DNA from: Salipiger mucosus DSM 16094
Lineage (GTDB): Bacteria > Pseudomonadota > Alphaproteobacteria > Rhodobacterales > Rhodobacteraceae
Assembly: GCF_000442255.1 (NCBI RefSeq)
Contig: NZ_KE557279.1
Location: forward strand, 175,030-239,029
Reading direction: 5' to 3'
Length of the DNA: 64,000 bases
Under the pieces are notes generated by a model. The model was not told the origin of the DNA, made no database searches, and worked only from the letters and a program-made list of their open reading frames with translations. Positions 25,015-35,296 of this stretch are shown here, piece by piece. The number at the start of each line of letters is the position of its first letter. Positions within the stretch are counted from its first letter, which is position 1. A program made the translations under genes and the position numbers.

Positions 25015-25170
25015 CACGACATGCGGAAAAACCGCGTCTGTTGCGCGTTATCCACATAAGCCTTTCCGCCGAAGTCGTTGATTATTGCATAAAATCGGAA
25101 ACTGCCGCACAGTCCGGTCAACTGCAGGCCCCAAGACCTGCGATCGAGGCGTGATCGAAAGGCAGGTCAC

Positions 25171-26589
25171 ATGAACATCGACGGATTTCTGAAGGCGGCC
25201 CTGGTGGGTCTCACCCTCGGCACGAGCCCGCTTGCGCTCGATGCACGGGCCGAGAACCTGCGGGTGGTGCGCACCGGCACCGAAAGCGTGCTGAGCGTGC
25301 CGATGAACCGCGCCGTGGTGGTCGAAAGCGACGAGCCCTTCGCAGAGCTGTCCATCGCCAACCCCGCCATCGCCGACATCTCGTCGCTGTCCGATCGCAC
25401 GATCTACGTGCTGGGCAAGACGCCGGGCACGACGACGCTCACGATTCTCAATGCCAACGGCCAGCTCATCACCAACGTGGACGTGCGGGTGGCCGCGGAT
25501 GTCACCGAATTCAAGGAGCGGCTGCGCCAGATCCTTCCCGGCGAGACCATCGAGGTGCGCACCGCCAACGACGGCATCGTGCTGTCCGGCACGGTATCGA
25601 GCATCCAGAAACAGCAGCGCGCGCTGGAGCTTGCCGAGCGCTACGCGCCCGAACGGGTCTCGAACCTGATGACCGTGGGCGGCGTGCAGCAGGTCATGCT
25701 GAAGGTCCGCTTCGCCGAGATGGAGCGCTCGGTCGCCAAGACGCTGCGCTCGTCGCTTTCGGTTGCCGGTGACCTGCTGGGTGGCGACGTCGGCATCAAT
25801 ACCGAGACAGGAACCTGGCTGGACGGATCGAACGAGCTCGGCTCGGGCGTCAGCGTGAACAGTGAAACCGAGGGCGCCATGCTCCTGGGCTTCGACGCCG
25901 GCGCGCTCGAGGTGGGGATCCTTCTCGAGGCGCTGGAAAGCAAGGGCGTCGTGCGCACCCTGGCCGAGCCGAACCTGACCGCGCTGTCGGGACAGGAAGC
26001 GAAGTTTCTCGCGGGCGGCGAATACCCGGTGCCGGTCTCGCAGCAGGACGGCATGATCACCGTCGAGTTCAAGCCCTTCGGCGTTGAGCTGAACTTCACG
26101 CCACGGGTCGTCGACGAGGACCTCATCAACCTCGAGCTCGAGGCGGCGGTCTCCTCGATCGACCCGGACAGCGGCTTCGATCTTGAGGCGATCCGAATCG
26201 ACGCCTTCCGGCGCCGCGAGACCTCGACCACGGTCGAGATGCGCGACGGCGAGAGCTTTGCCATCGCGGGGCTCCTGCAGGACGATTTCCGCGACGTCAA
26301 CGGACAGGTCCCCTGGCTGGGCGACATCCCGGTGCTGGGCGCCCTGTTCCGCAGCGCCGAATATGAACGGCAGCAATCGGAGCTGGTCATCATCGTGACC
26401 CCGCACCTCGTGACGCCCACTCGCGGCGAGGCGCTGGCACTGCCGACCGACCGCATCAAGCCGCCGTCGGAAAAGGATCTTTTCCTCTACGGCCGGACTG
26501 CCTCGGACGAACGTGCCCCCGTGCGCGGCGCGGCGGGCGAGGTTGCCAAGCAGGACTTCTCCGGGTCCTATGGCTACGTGATGGACTGA
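25171..26589 (+). CDS. cpaC: Type II/IV secretin, Flp pilus outer-membrane pore CpaC (RcpA)
   Basis: A 472-residue outer-membrane secretin through which the Flp pilus exits. A signal peptide (ALDARAE, cut near residue 27) is followed by the pilus N-terminal domain (about residues 30-100, VPMNRAVVVES...IYVLGKTPGTTTL), a BON-like segment, and the secretin core with EPNLTALSGQEAKFLAGGEYPVPV and the final VPWLGDIPVLGALFRS, both strong secretin signatures. It is followed 19 bases later by an OmpA-like lipoprotein instead of CpaD. Confidence 0.95.
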   Translation: MNIDGFLKAALVGLTLGTSPLALDARAENLRVVRTGTESVLSVPMNRAVVVESDEPFAELSIANPAIADISSLSDRTIYVLGKTPGTTTLTILNANGQLITNVDVRVAADVTEFKERLRQILPGETIEVRTANDGIVLSGTVSSIQKQQRALELAERYAPERVSNLMTVGGVQQVMLKVRFAEMERSVAKTLRSSLSVAGDLLGGDVGINTETGTWLDGSNELGSGVSVNSETEGAMLLGFDAGALEVGILLEALESKGVVRTLAEPNLTALSGQEAKFLAGGEYPVPVSQQDGMITVEFKPFGVELNFTPRVVDEDLINLELEAAVSSIDPDSGFDLEAIRIDAFRRRETSTTVEMRDGESFAIAGLLQDDFRDVNGQVPWLGDIPVLGALFRSAEYERQQSELVIIVTPHLVTPTRGEALALPTDRIKPPSEKDLFLYGRTASDERAPVRGAAGEVAKQDFSGSYGYVMD

Positions 26590-26608
26590 GCGGATGCAGG
26601 GGCAGAGC

Positions 26609-27271
26609 ATGATCAGGATTTCCTTGGCGCTGGCCTCGCTTGGCCTGATCGGCGCATGCAGCGTGAGCAACGATCCCACCACCCGCCAGTTCTACGAAGA
26701 GGCCGGCTCGATCACCGACAATGGTGATTTCGGCAACGCCACGATGAACAACACGCAGATCATGAACGGCGAGAAAGCCTACGTCTACGATCTGTCCAAG
26801 CGCTTTGCCGACGAGGTGACGAGCACCGTCACCTTCGCCTTCAACAGCGCGACGCTCGAGCCCGCCGCGATCAACACGCTGCGCGAACAGGCCAATTTCA
26901 TCCGCCAATTCCCCGAACTGACCTTCCGCGTCTACGGCCACACCGACCTCGTCGGATCGCAGGCCTACAACAAGGCGCTCGGTCTGCGCCGGGCACAGGC
27001 GGTGGTGCGATTCCTTGCCTCGCAGGGCATCTCGACCTCGCGGCTCGAGGCCGTCGTTTCCTACGGAGAGCAGCAGCCGCTGATCTTCACCGAGACCCGC
27101 GAACGCCGCAACCGCCGCACCGTGACCGAGGTTTCCGGCTGGGTCGCCGGCCATCCCACGGTGCTCGACGGGCGCTATGCCGAGGTGATCTACCGTGATT
27201 ACGTCCGCAGCGCCGAGCCCCGCTCGACGCTGACCGGCATCACGGGCGGAGACTTCCGACCCGACAGCTGA
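26609..27271 (+). CDS. OmpA-family lipoprotein in the tad locus
   Basis: A 220-residue lipoprotein: signal peptide with lipobox LIGAC (Cys near residue 17), then a C-terminal OmpA-like peptidoglycan-binding domain (FAFNSATLEPAAINTLREQA; RVYGHTDLVGS; RRAQAVVRFL; RNRRT). It sits directly after the secretin, where other tad loci carry cpaD/rcpB, so it probably anchors the secretin to peptidoglycan (inference). ATG at 26609 is chosen because it starts the signal peptide cleanly; ATG 26594 adds five residues. Confidence 0.9.
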   Translation: MIRISLALASLGLIGACSVSNDPTTRQFYEEAGSITDNGDFGNATMNNTQIMNGEKAYVYDLSKRFADEVTSTVTFAFNSATLEPAAINTLREQANFIRQFPELTFRVYGHTDLVGSQAYNKALGLRRAQAVVRFLASQGISTSRLEAVVSYGEQQPLIFTETRERRNRRTVTEVSGWVAGHPTVLDGRYAEVIYRDYVRSAEPRSTLTGITGGDFRPDS

Positions 27272-27488
27272 CGCCGCCCGTTCATCGTCAGAGAATACCG
27301 TACAATTACGATTTTTCGGCCCCAATGTTGCCCACATTGCCGGCCACCTTGGCCCTAGACGGGAGTGCCAGGTCCGACCTTCGAGTCGGCCATGGCCCCT
27401 CCCGGAGAGCCAGGATGGCAGCGCGTGCGGTGCCTCGATGTCCTCGTCTCTTCGGGCAGGTGTCCCCAAAGGCAAAGGACGACAGGCA
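27272..27488 (+). promoter_or_regulatory. Intergenic region with likely cpaE-operon promoter
   Basis: A 217-bp gap with an AT-rich stretch (27296-27320, including ACAATTACGATTTTTC) that stands out locally. The tight run of genes from cpaE to cpaA needs a promoter here. No defined box could be fixed. Confidence 0.35.
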
Positions 27489-28736
27489 ATGACGAGTACG
27501 ACACCTGCGCATACTCAGCCGGCTCCGATCGTGGCCTGCACGATCAGTCGCGACGTGCAGAACTTCGACCTGCTCATCGAGGACATGGAGACGCTGCTGG
27601 GCGAAGGCTGGGGCGATCTCGGCTTCGGTGAGGCGCTCGCCTTCCTGGCACAGCCCGACGCGGAAGGTCTCGAATTCGTGGCACTGGCGATGGACGAGGA
27701 GGACGAGGAACAGCTCGCGCTGCTCTCCGAGGTCATCCAGGCGGCCAAGTTGCGCGATATCCGCGTGATCCTCATCGCCGAGGACGTGACCCCGGCGGCC
27801 CTGCACCAGCTCCTGCGGGGCGGCGCCGACGAATTCGTCCCCTACCCGCTTCCCGAGGGCGAGCTTGCCACGGCGGTCGACCGGGTGCGCCGCATGGCGC
27901 AGGCGCCCGATCCGGCCGCGCAACAACCGGGCCGCGACGGCGTCAAGCTGCGGGGTGGCGGCGACGGCGTGCTGATCGCCGTGCAGGGCATGGCCGGGGG
28001 CTGCGGCGCGACCACGCTGTCGGTGAACCTCGCCTGGGAACTTGCCACGGTCTCCAAGGAGAACGCCCCGCGCGTCTGCCTGATCGACCTCGGCCTGCAA
28101 TACGGCTCGGTCGCCACCTACCTCGACCTGCCCCGGCGCGAGGCGGTCCTCGAGCTGCTGAGCGACATGGAGAGCATGGACGGCGACAGCTTCGGCCAGG
28201 CGCTGGTCACCTACGAGGACAAGCTGCAGGTCCTGACCTCGCCTGCCGACGTGGTGCCGCTGGACATGCTGAGCGCCGAGGACGTGAAGGCCCTGCTGGA
28301 CGTTGCCCGCGAGTATTTCGACTTCGTGATCGTCGACATGCCCACGACGCTGGTGCAGTGGACCGACACGGTCCTCTTCGAATCGCAGGTCTGGTTCTCG
28401 GTCGTCGAGCTCGACATGCGTTCGGCCCAGAACACGATCCGCCTCAAGCGCTTGATGCAGTCCGAGGACATGCCCTTCGAGAAGCTGCGCTTCGCGCTGA
28501 ACCGCGGGCCCAAGTTCACCGACCTGCAGGGCAAGAGCCGCGTCAAGCGCATGGCCGAGAGCCTTGGCATCGACCTCGGCCTTCAGTTTCCTGACGGCGG
28601 GCGTGTCGTGACGCAGGCCTGCGACCACGGCCAGCCGCTGGCCGTACAGGCCGCGAAGAACCCCCTGCGCAAGGAAATCGCCAAGCTTGCCGCAGAGCTG
28701 CACGCCATCGGCGCGTCCGAGGCCGAAGCGGCCTGA
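27489..28736 (+). CDS. cpaE: Flp pilus assembly ATPase CpaE (TadZ)
   Basis: A 415-residue MinD/ParA-like protein that places the Tad machinery at its cellular site. An N-terminal receiver-like domain (about residues 15-135, with RGGADEFVPYPLPEGEL) precedes a P-loop ATPase domain with the deviant Walker A GMAGGCGATTLS near residue 165-176 and DFVIVDMPTTL as the Walker B region. The Lys usual in Walker A is absent (GGCGATT), as in many TadZ proteins. ATG 27489 follows AAAGGACGACAGG. First gene of the cpaE-cpaF-tadB-tadC-tadD-TPR-cpaA run. Confidence 0.93.
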   Translation: MTSTTPAHTQPAPIVACTISRDVQNFDLLIEDMETLLGEGWGDLGFGEALAFLAQPDAEGLEFVALAMDEEDEEQLALLSEVIQAAKLRDIRVILIAEDVTPAALHQLLRGGADEFVPYPLPEGELATAVDRVRRMAQAPDPAAQQPGRDGVKLRGGGDGVLIAVQGMAGGCGATTLSVNLAWELATVSKENAPRVCLIDLGLQYGSVATYLDLPRREAVLELLSDMESMDGDSFGQALVTYEDKLQVLTSPADVVPLDMLSAEDVKALLDVAREYFDFVIVDMPTTLVQWTDTVLFESQVWFSVVELDMRSAQNTIRLKRLMQSEDMPFEKLRFALNRGPKFTDLQGKSRVKRMAESLGIDLGLQFPDGGRVVTQACDHGQPLAVQAAKNPLRKEIAKLAAELHAIGASEAEAA

Positions 28737-28750
28737 GAGGAGCCTGACAG

Positions 28751-30208
<1,458 letters not shown>

Positions 30209-30214
30209 GCGCCC

Positions 30215-31180
30215 ATGCTGTCCGCAGAACCCATCATCTACGGCCTGATCTTCGTCGGCGTCCTCGTCATGGTCGAGGGCGTCTACCTCGTGGCCTTCGG
30301 CAAGTCGATCCGGCTCAACAGCAAGGTGAACCGGCGGCTGGAGATGCTCGACAAGCACCAGAACCGCGAGGAAGTGCTGGCCAAGCTCCGCAAGGAGATG
30401 GACCAGCACATGAAGTCGCGGGGCATCCCGCTCTACTCGCTGCTGGCCGACAAGGCGAACCAGGCGGCCATCGCCTTCACCCCCAACCAGCTCATCCTGA
30501 TGATGGCGGGCGTCAGTGTCGCGGCCTTCCTGGGCCTGACCATCGGAACCGAGGCGGGGCTGGTCGTGCGCCTCGTCATGGGCGTCGCCATGGGCGTGGG
30601 CGGCGTCTACATGTGGGTGAACAACAAGGCCAAGAACCGTCTCGCCATGATCGAGGAACAGCTTCCCGACGCGGTCGAGCTCATGGTGCGCTCGCTGCGG
30701 GTCGGGCACCCGTTCAGCTCGGCGATCCAGATCGTCTCGAAGGAGATCAAGGACCCGCTGGCGACCGAGTTCGGCATCATCGCGGACGAGTCGACCTACG
30801 GTCGCGACATGGGCGAGAGCCTCAAGCACATGGCCGAGCGCATCGGCCTGCAGGACCTTCGCTTCCTCGCGGTGGCGGTGACGATCCAGCAGACCTCGGG
30901 CGGCAACCTTGCCGAGATCCTCGAGGGGCTCGCCAAGGTGATCCGCGCGCGCTTCCGCCTGTTCCGCCGGGTCAAGGCGATCACCGCCGAAGCGCAGTGG
31001 TCGGGCAAGTTCCTGTCGGGCTTCCCGGTCGCGGCGCTCATCGTCATCCAGGTCACCGACCCGCACTACTACGACGAGGTGCTCGACCACCCGTGGTTCA
31101 TTCCCGCCTGTTTCCTCGTGGCGATCTTCCTGGCGCTGAACCTCATCGTCATGCGCATGCTCGTCAACATCAAGGTCTGA
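30215..31180 (+). CDS. tadB: Type II secretion system F family protein TadB
   Basis: A 321-residue inner-membrane platform protein. Hydrophobic segments: N-terminal (residues 4-27), central pair (about 88-135) and C-terminal pair (about 268-320). The T2SF domain lies between, recognisable by EEQLPDAVELMVRSLRVGHPFSSAI and FLAVAVTIQQTSGGNLAEIL. With TadC it forms the membrane platform contacted by CpaF. It starts 6 bases after cpaF stop. Confidence 0.95.
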   Translation: MLSAEPIIYGLIFVGVLVMVEGVYLVAFGKSIRLNSKVNRRLEMLDKHQNREEVLAKLRKEMDQHMKSRGIPLYSLLADKANQAAIAFTPNQLILMMAGVSVAAFLGLTIGTEAGLVVRLVMGVAMGVGGVYMWVNNKAKNRLAMIEEQLPDAVELMVRSLRVGHPFSSAIQIVSKEIKDPLATEFGIIADESTYGRDMGESLKHMAERIGLQDLRFLAVAVTIQQTSGGNLAEILEGLAKVIRARFRLFRRVKAITAEAQWSGKFLSGFPVAALIVIQVTDPHYYDEVLDHPWFIPACFLVAIFLALNLIVMRMLVNIKV

Positions 31181-31193
31181 AAGGTATTTCACC

Positions 31194-32165
31194 GTGGACG
31201 CACTGAACGCCCTGCTCGTCGACCTTCTGGGGCCCGCCGGCCCGCTCATCGCGATCGCGGGACTCGCCTTTGTGCTGATCCTGGCCAGCATCCCGCTGAT
31301 GATCGCCAGCCGGCCCGACCCGATGGACAAGCTCAAGAAGCAGGGGCGCGAGCGGCTGGACGCCGAGACCAAGGCGATCCTGCGCGACAAGCGCCGCAAC
31401 GCGAAACTGAACAAGTACGCCCAGTACCTCGAGCCCAAGAACGCCGAGGAACTCGGCGAGATGCGCCTCAAGCTGCTGCAGGCGGGCTACCGCACGCGCG
31501 ATGCCGTGCGCTACTACTACCTCTCCCAGATGGTGCTGGGGCTGGGTCTGCTCGCGGCGGGCACGGCCTATTACTTCATGTTCATCGACGGCCCCGCCGC
31601 GACGATGCAGCAGAAACTGATGTATATCCTCGGCCCCGGCGGCGCGGGCTACCTGGCGCCGAAATACTGGCTGACCAAGCGCGTCGAGGAACGCAAGCAG
31701 CAGATCGAGCGGGGCTTTCCCGACGCGCTGGACATGATGCTGGTCTGCGTCGAGGCCGGCCAGTCGCTCGACCAGTCCATCGTGCGGGTCTCGCGCGAAC
31801 TTCGCGCCTCCTACCCCGCGCTTGCCGACGAGTTCGAGATCATCGCCCACGAGATGAAGGCCGGCAAGGACAAGTCCAACGTTCTCAACGACATGAGCGA
31901 GCGCTGCGGCGTGCAGGACGTGTCGTCCTTCGTCACCGTGCTGAACCAGGCCTCGAGCTTCGGCACCTCGATCGCCGATGCGCTGCGCGTCTACGCCTCG
32001 GAAATGCGTGACAAAAGGGTCATGCGTGCCGAGGAAGCCGCAAACAAGTTGCCGACAAAGATGACGCTGACCACTATGATGCTCACGGTGCCGCCGCTGC
32101 TGATCATCCTCGTGGGTCCGTCCGTGGTGAGCATCTCGGAACTGGGACAACTCGCCGGCAAGTGA
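31194..32165 (+). CDS. tadC: Type II secretion system F family protein TadC
   Basis: A 323-residue paralogue of TadB with the same layout of a hydrophobic N-terminus, a central pair of helices (MVLGLGLLAAGTAYYF region) and a C-terminal hydrophobic end (MTLTTMMLTVPPLLIILVGPSVV). The T2SF domain has IERGFPDALDMMLVCVEAGQSLDQSI and VLNQASSFGTSIADALRVYA. Start is GTG at 31194, 13 bases behind tadB. It completes the heteromeric inner-membrane platform. Confidence 0.95.
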   Translation: MDALNALLVDLLGPAGPLIAIAGLAFVLILASIPLMIASRPDPMDKLKKQGRERLDAETKAILRDKRRNAKLNKYAQYLEPKNAEELGEMRLKLLQAGYRTRDAVRYYYLSQMVLGLGLLAAGTAYYFMFIDGPAATMQQKLMYILGPGGAGYLAPKYWLTKRVEERKQQIERGFPDALDMMLVCVEAGQSLDQSIVRVSRELRASYPALADEFEIIAHEMKAGKDKSNVLNDMSERCGVQDVSSFVTVLNQASSFGTSIADALRVYASEMRDKRVMRAEEAANKLPTKMTLTTMMLTVPPLLIILVGPSVVSISELGQLAGK

Positions 32166-32166
32166 C

Positions 32167-32721
32167 ATGCGCCTACTCATCCTCGGCACGCTGATGCTGA
32201 CGCTGCTGGCCGCCTGCTCGGGCGGCCGGTTCGCGTCCGAGGACCAGACATACGCCCCCTCGATCGACCCGCGCGGCGAGGCCGTCGACGGCCTGCTCGT
32301 CGGTCACCGCCTGATGGCTGCCGGCCAGGCCGAGCTCGCACTCGAGGCCTACACCCGCGCCGCCGGCGCCCGCGGGCTGACGGGCGAGGTGCTGACCTCG
32401 CTCGGCTCGGCCAACCTCGCGCTCGGCCGGCTCAACCAGTCCGAGGACCTGCTGCGCCGCGCGGTGGATACCGAGCCCGAGTGGCCCGAGGCCTGGAACA
32501 ATCTCGGCGTCGTTCTGATCGAGCGCGGCAAGACCGGCGAGGCCGCCGAGGTCTTCCGCCGCGCCTACGCGCTGGACAATGGCGAAAGTGACGCAATCCG
32601 GGACAATCTGCGCTTGGCGCTCGCAAAATTGCAAAATCGCGGCTATGGTCAGGGCCAAGAACAAGACTACAGGCTGGTGCGACGGGGCAGCGGGGAATAC
32701 CTCATCCGCAGCACACAGTAA
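32167..32721 (+). CDS. tadD: TPR lipoprotein TadD
   Basis: A 184-residue lipoprotein with lipobox LLAAC (Cys near residue 17). The core holds two to three tetratricopeptide repeats (GHRLMAAGQAELALEAYTRAA; LGSANLALGRLNQSEDLLRRAV; NLGVVLIERGKTGEAAEVFRRAY). In other Tad systems this outer-membrane-associated protein assists secretin assembly. It starts one base after the tadC stop. Confidence 0.9.
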   Translation: MRLLILGTLMLTLLAACSGGRFASEDQTYAPSIDPRGEAVDGLLVGHRLMAAGQAELALEAYTRAAGARGLTGEVLTSLGSANLALGRLNQSEDLLRRAVDTEPEWPEAWNNLGVVLIERGKTGEAAEVFRRAYALDNGESDAIRDNLRLALAKLQNRGYGQGQEQDYRLVRRGSGEYLIRSTQ

Positions 32722-32751
32722 CGAGGCAAGAGCAGTAAAAGGACGCACGAA

Positions 32752-33615
32752 ATGCGCCACACCATTCTTGTGGGCCTCTGCATGGCAGGGGTCTTCGGTC
32801 TTTCCGCCTGCGACAAAGCCATCGACAAGGACGCCGTGGATCGCGAGTTCTCGGGCGTCAACGCCATCGACGGGGCCGACCTGAACGACGTCATGCTGAC
32901 CGTCGGCGATCCGAACGAGGCCGTCGCCTACTTCCAGCGCGCCGATGCGCAGGACAGCGGACGCATCGACCTGATGCGCGGGCTGGCCAAGTCGCTGGTG
33001 CGCGCCAAGCGCCACCAGGAGGCCGCCATCGCCTGGGCCAAGGTCGTGGACCACGAGGAGGCCACCAGCGACGACCGCGTGGCTCTGGCCGACGCGCTCA
33101 TTCGCAACAACGACTGGGACCGCGCCGAACAGACGCTGGATTCCATCCCGCCCACGCACGAGACCTACAAGCGCTACCGGCTCGAGGCGATGATCGCCGA
33201 CGCCAACCAGGAATGGGACCGCGCCGACAGCTTCTACGAGACCGCCGTGGGCCTCACCACCAAGCCGGCGAGCACGCTGAACAACTGGGGCTATTCCAAG
33301 CTCACCCGCGGCGACTACGCCGAGGCGGAACGGATGTTCTTCGACGCGATCCGGCAGGATCCCAAGCTCTTCACCGCCAAGAACAACCTGATCCTCGCGC
33401 GGGGTGCGCAGGGCAACTACACCCTGCCCGTGCTGCAGATGACGCAGGTCGAACGCGCCAAGCTGCTGCACTCGCTGGGCCTCGCCGCGGTCAAGCGTGG
33501 CGACGTCGAGATCGGCAAGGGCCTGTTGCGCGACGCGATCGAGACGCATCCGCAGCACTTCGAGGCCGCGGCAACCTCGCTCGCGGCGCTGGAAAACACG
33601 GTCACCACGCGGTAG
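32752..33615 (+). CDS. Second TPR lipoprotein of the tad locus
   Basis: A 287-residue protein with lipobox LSAC (Cys near residue 20), then an acidic linker and five or more TPR-like repeats (AVAYFQRADAQDSGRIDLMRG; SLVRAKRHQEAAIAWAKVV; WDRADSFYETAVGL; LTRGDYAEAERMFFDAI). Probably acts with TadD at the outer membrane during Flp pilus biogenesis; placement between tadD and the prepilin peptidase supports this, but its exact partner is unknown. Confidence 0.88.
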   Translation: MRHTILVGLCMAGVFGLSACDKAIDKDAVDREFSGVNAIDGADLNDVMLTVGDPNEAVAYFQRADAQDSGRIDLMRGLAKSLVRAKRHQEAAIAWAKVVDHEEATSDDRVALADALIRNNDWDRAEQTLDSIPPTHETYKRYRLEAMIADANQEWDRADSFYETAVGLTTKPASTLNNWGYSKLTRGDYAEAERMFFDAIRQDPKLFTAKNNLILARGAQGNYTLPVLQMTQVERAKLLHSLGLAAVKRGDVEIGKGLLRDAIETHPQHFEAAATSLAALENTVTTR

Positions 33616-33619
33616 GGCA

Positions 33620-34117
33620 ATGCTGGCACTTTCCGCACAGGCGGCGGCATGGTTCCTGCCCTTCGTCCTGCCGATCTGCCTCTGGGTCGCCTATACCGAC
33701 ATGAAGTCGATGCGCATCACCAACAAGGCAGTGGTGACGCTCTTCGCGGTCTTCGTTGTGGTGGGGCTGATCGCCCTGCCCCTCGACGCCTACCTCTGGC
33801 GCTACCTGCACCTCGGCGTGGCGCTGGTGGCGGGCATGGCGCTGAACGCGGGCGGCGTGATGGGCGCGGGCGATGCCAAGTTCATCGCCGCCGCCGCGCC
33901 TTTCATCCACCTAGGCGACCTGCGCTTCGTGCTGGCGCTCTACGCGGCCTGCCTGCTGGCGGCCTACGTCGCCCATCGCATCGTGCGCGCCACGCCGATC
34001 CGGCGCCTCGCGCCGGACTGGGACAGCTGGTCCGCGGGCAAGCGATTCCCCATGGGCCTTGCCTTGGGGCCGACGCTCGCAATCTACCTCGGAGCGGGCC
34101 TCGCCTTCGGAAAGTGA
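33620..34117 (+). CDS. cpaA: Prepilin peptidase CpaA (TadV)
   Basis: A 165-residue A24A aspartic prepilin peptidase that cleaves Flp prepilins after the leader Gly. Several transmembrane helices; first catalytic Asp in AYTDMKSMRI (near residue 24), second in the GAGDAKF motif (GxGD, near residue 80-84). Short form without the methylase domain, typical of Tad systems. ATG 33620 is 5 bases after the TPR gene. It ends the cpaE operon. Confidence 0.95.
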   Translation: MLALSAQAAAWFLPFVLPICLWVAYTDMKSMRITNKAVVTLFAVFVVVGLIALPLDAYLWRYLHLGVALVAGMALNAGGVMGAGDAKFIAAAAPFIHLGDLRFVLALYAACLLAAYVAHRIVRATPIRRLAPDWDSWSAGKRFPMGLALGPTLAIYLGAGLAFGK

Positions 34118-34133
34118 CGCGCGGCCGCCGCGC

Positions 34134-35138
34134 TCAGGCCTCGGCGACGATCTGCGCCACGAGGTCGCGAAGGTCTCCGAAGTAGCCGTCGGAGCGCGCG
34201 GGCTGCATCGGGTCCGAGGTCACGCAGATTACCATCTCGCGCGCGGGCACGACCGCCAGCATCTGTCCGCCGTAGCCCCGGCCATAGGCCACCTCGGCGC
34301 CGTCCATCGTCGTCAGGAACCAGCCATAGCCGTAGCGGTCGCCCGACCAGGGCGAGCGGGCGCGCGGCTCCCACGACCGGGCGATCCACTCGGCGGGCAC
34401 GACCTGCTCGCCCTGCCAGCGGCCTCCGTCCAGCACCATCTGCCCGACCCGCGACAACCCGCGCGGGCTCAGCGCCATCTCGTTGCCGCCAAGGTAGCGC
34501 CCCTGCGGATCGCGCACCCAGGGCGGCACGACGATGCCCAGCGGATCGGCCATCCAGTCGCGTGTCAGCGCCAGCAGGCTCTGCCCTGTCAAGCGCGACA
34601 GCACCGCGCCCAGGATGTGCCAGCCGCCGGTGGAATAGATGAAGCGACCGCCGGGCTGCCCCTCCGGCTCCCGGTCGAGGATGTAGTCCACCCAGTCACC
34701 GCTCGAGACCCAATTGCCATAGCTCGCCCCCGAGGTGCGCACGAGCCCCGCCTGCATCGACAGCAGGTGCCCGACGGTGACATCGTCGCGCGCGTCGCCA
34801 GTGGCCGGCCGCCCCAGCAGCGGCAGAACCCGGGCATCGACGCTCTCGATCGCGCCGCGCTCCAGCGCGATGCCGGTCAGCAGCGCAACAAGCGTCTTGG
34901 AGACCGACTTCACGTTGGCCACGCGGTCGAGCCCGTCGCCGCGATAGGCCCGGGCGAAGACCTCCTCGCCGCCGCGCCGCACGACGAGCGCGTGCAACTG
35001 GTCGAGCCCCTCGGCGCGCGCCGCGAAATCGGAACTCTGCGCGGCAAGCACCGCGGGCGTGGCGACTAGCGCGGCACCGCCCCAAAGGACGGCTCTGCGG
35101 GACGGGCGGCGGGTGGCGGGATCTGGATCAATGCTCAT
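34134..35138 (-). CDS. Tat-exported serine hydrolase (class C beta-lactamase fold)
   Basis: A 334-residue penicillin-binding-protein-like hydrolase. A twin-arginine signal (RRPSRRAVLWGGAALVATPAVLAA) begins the protein. The active-site S-V-S-K is at residues 78-81; a Tyr-containing motif SYGNW and a GYG/GYGGQ stretch near the C-terminus complete the fold. Relatives include esterases, D-aminopeptidases and 6-aminohexanoate-dimer hydrolases, so activity is not predictable; resistance function is unlikely. ATG 35138 gives the Tat signal; longer upstream ORF lacks support. Convergent with cpaA. Confidence 0.9.
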   Translation of the reverse strand: MSIDPDPATRRPSRRAVLWGGAALVATPAVLAAQSSDFAARAEGLDQLHALVVRRGGEEVFARAYRGDGLDRVANVKSVSKTLVALLTGIALERGAIESVDARVLPLLGRPATGDARDDVTVGHLLSMQAGLVRTSGASYGNWVSSGDWVDYILDREPEGQPGGRFIYSTGGWHILGAVLSRLTGQSLLALTRDWMADPLGIVVPPWVRDPQGRYLGGNEMALSPRGLSRVGQMVLDGGRWQGEQVVPAEWIARSWEPRARSPWSGDRYGYGWFLTTMDGAEVAYGRGYGGQMLAVVPAREMVICVTSDPMQPARSDGYFGDLRDLVAQIVAEA

Positions 35139-35296
35139 GCCTGCCAAGAGACGCCGCGCGGCGCCGATGACAACCCACACGGCTTCACGACCGCGTGGGC
35201 CCGCTCCGGCTGCGCGGCATTTCCCAACCCGCGCCCCGCTCTCGCCACAAAGCGGTTGTTTCCTGCGCGGGAACGAACGAACGGGGCCAAGCCGAA

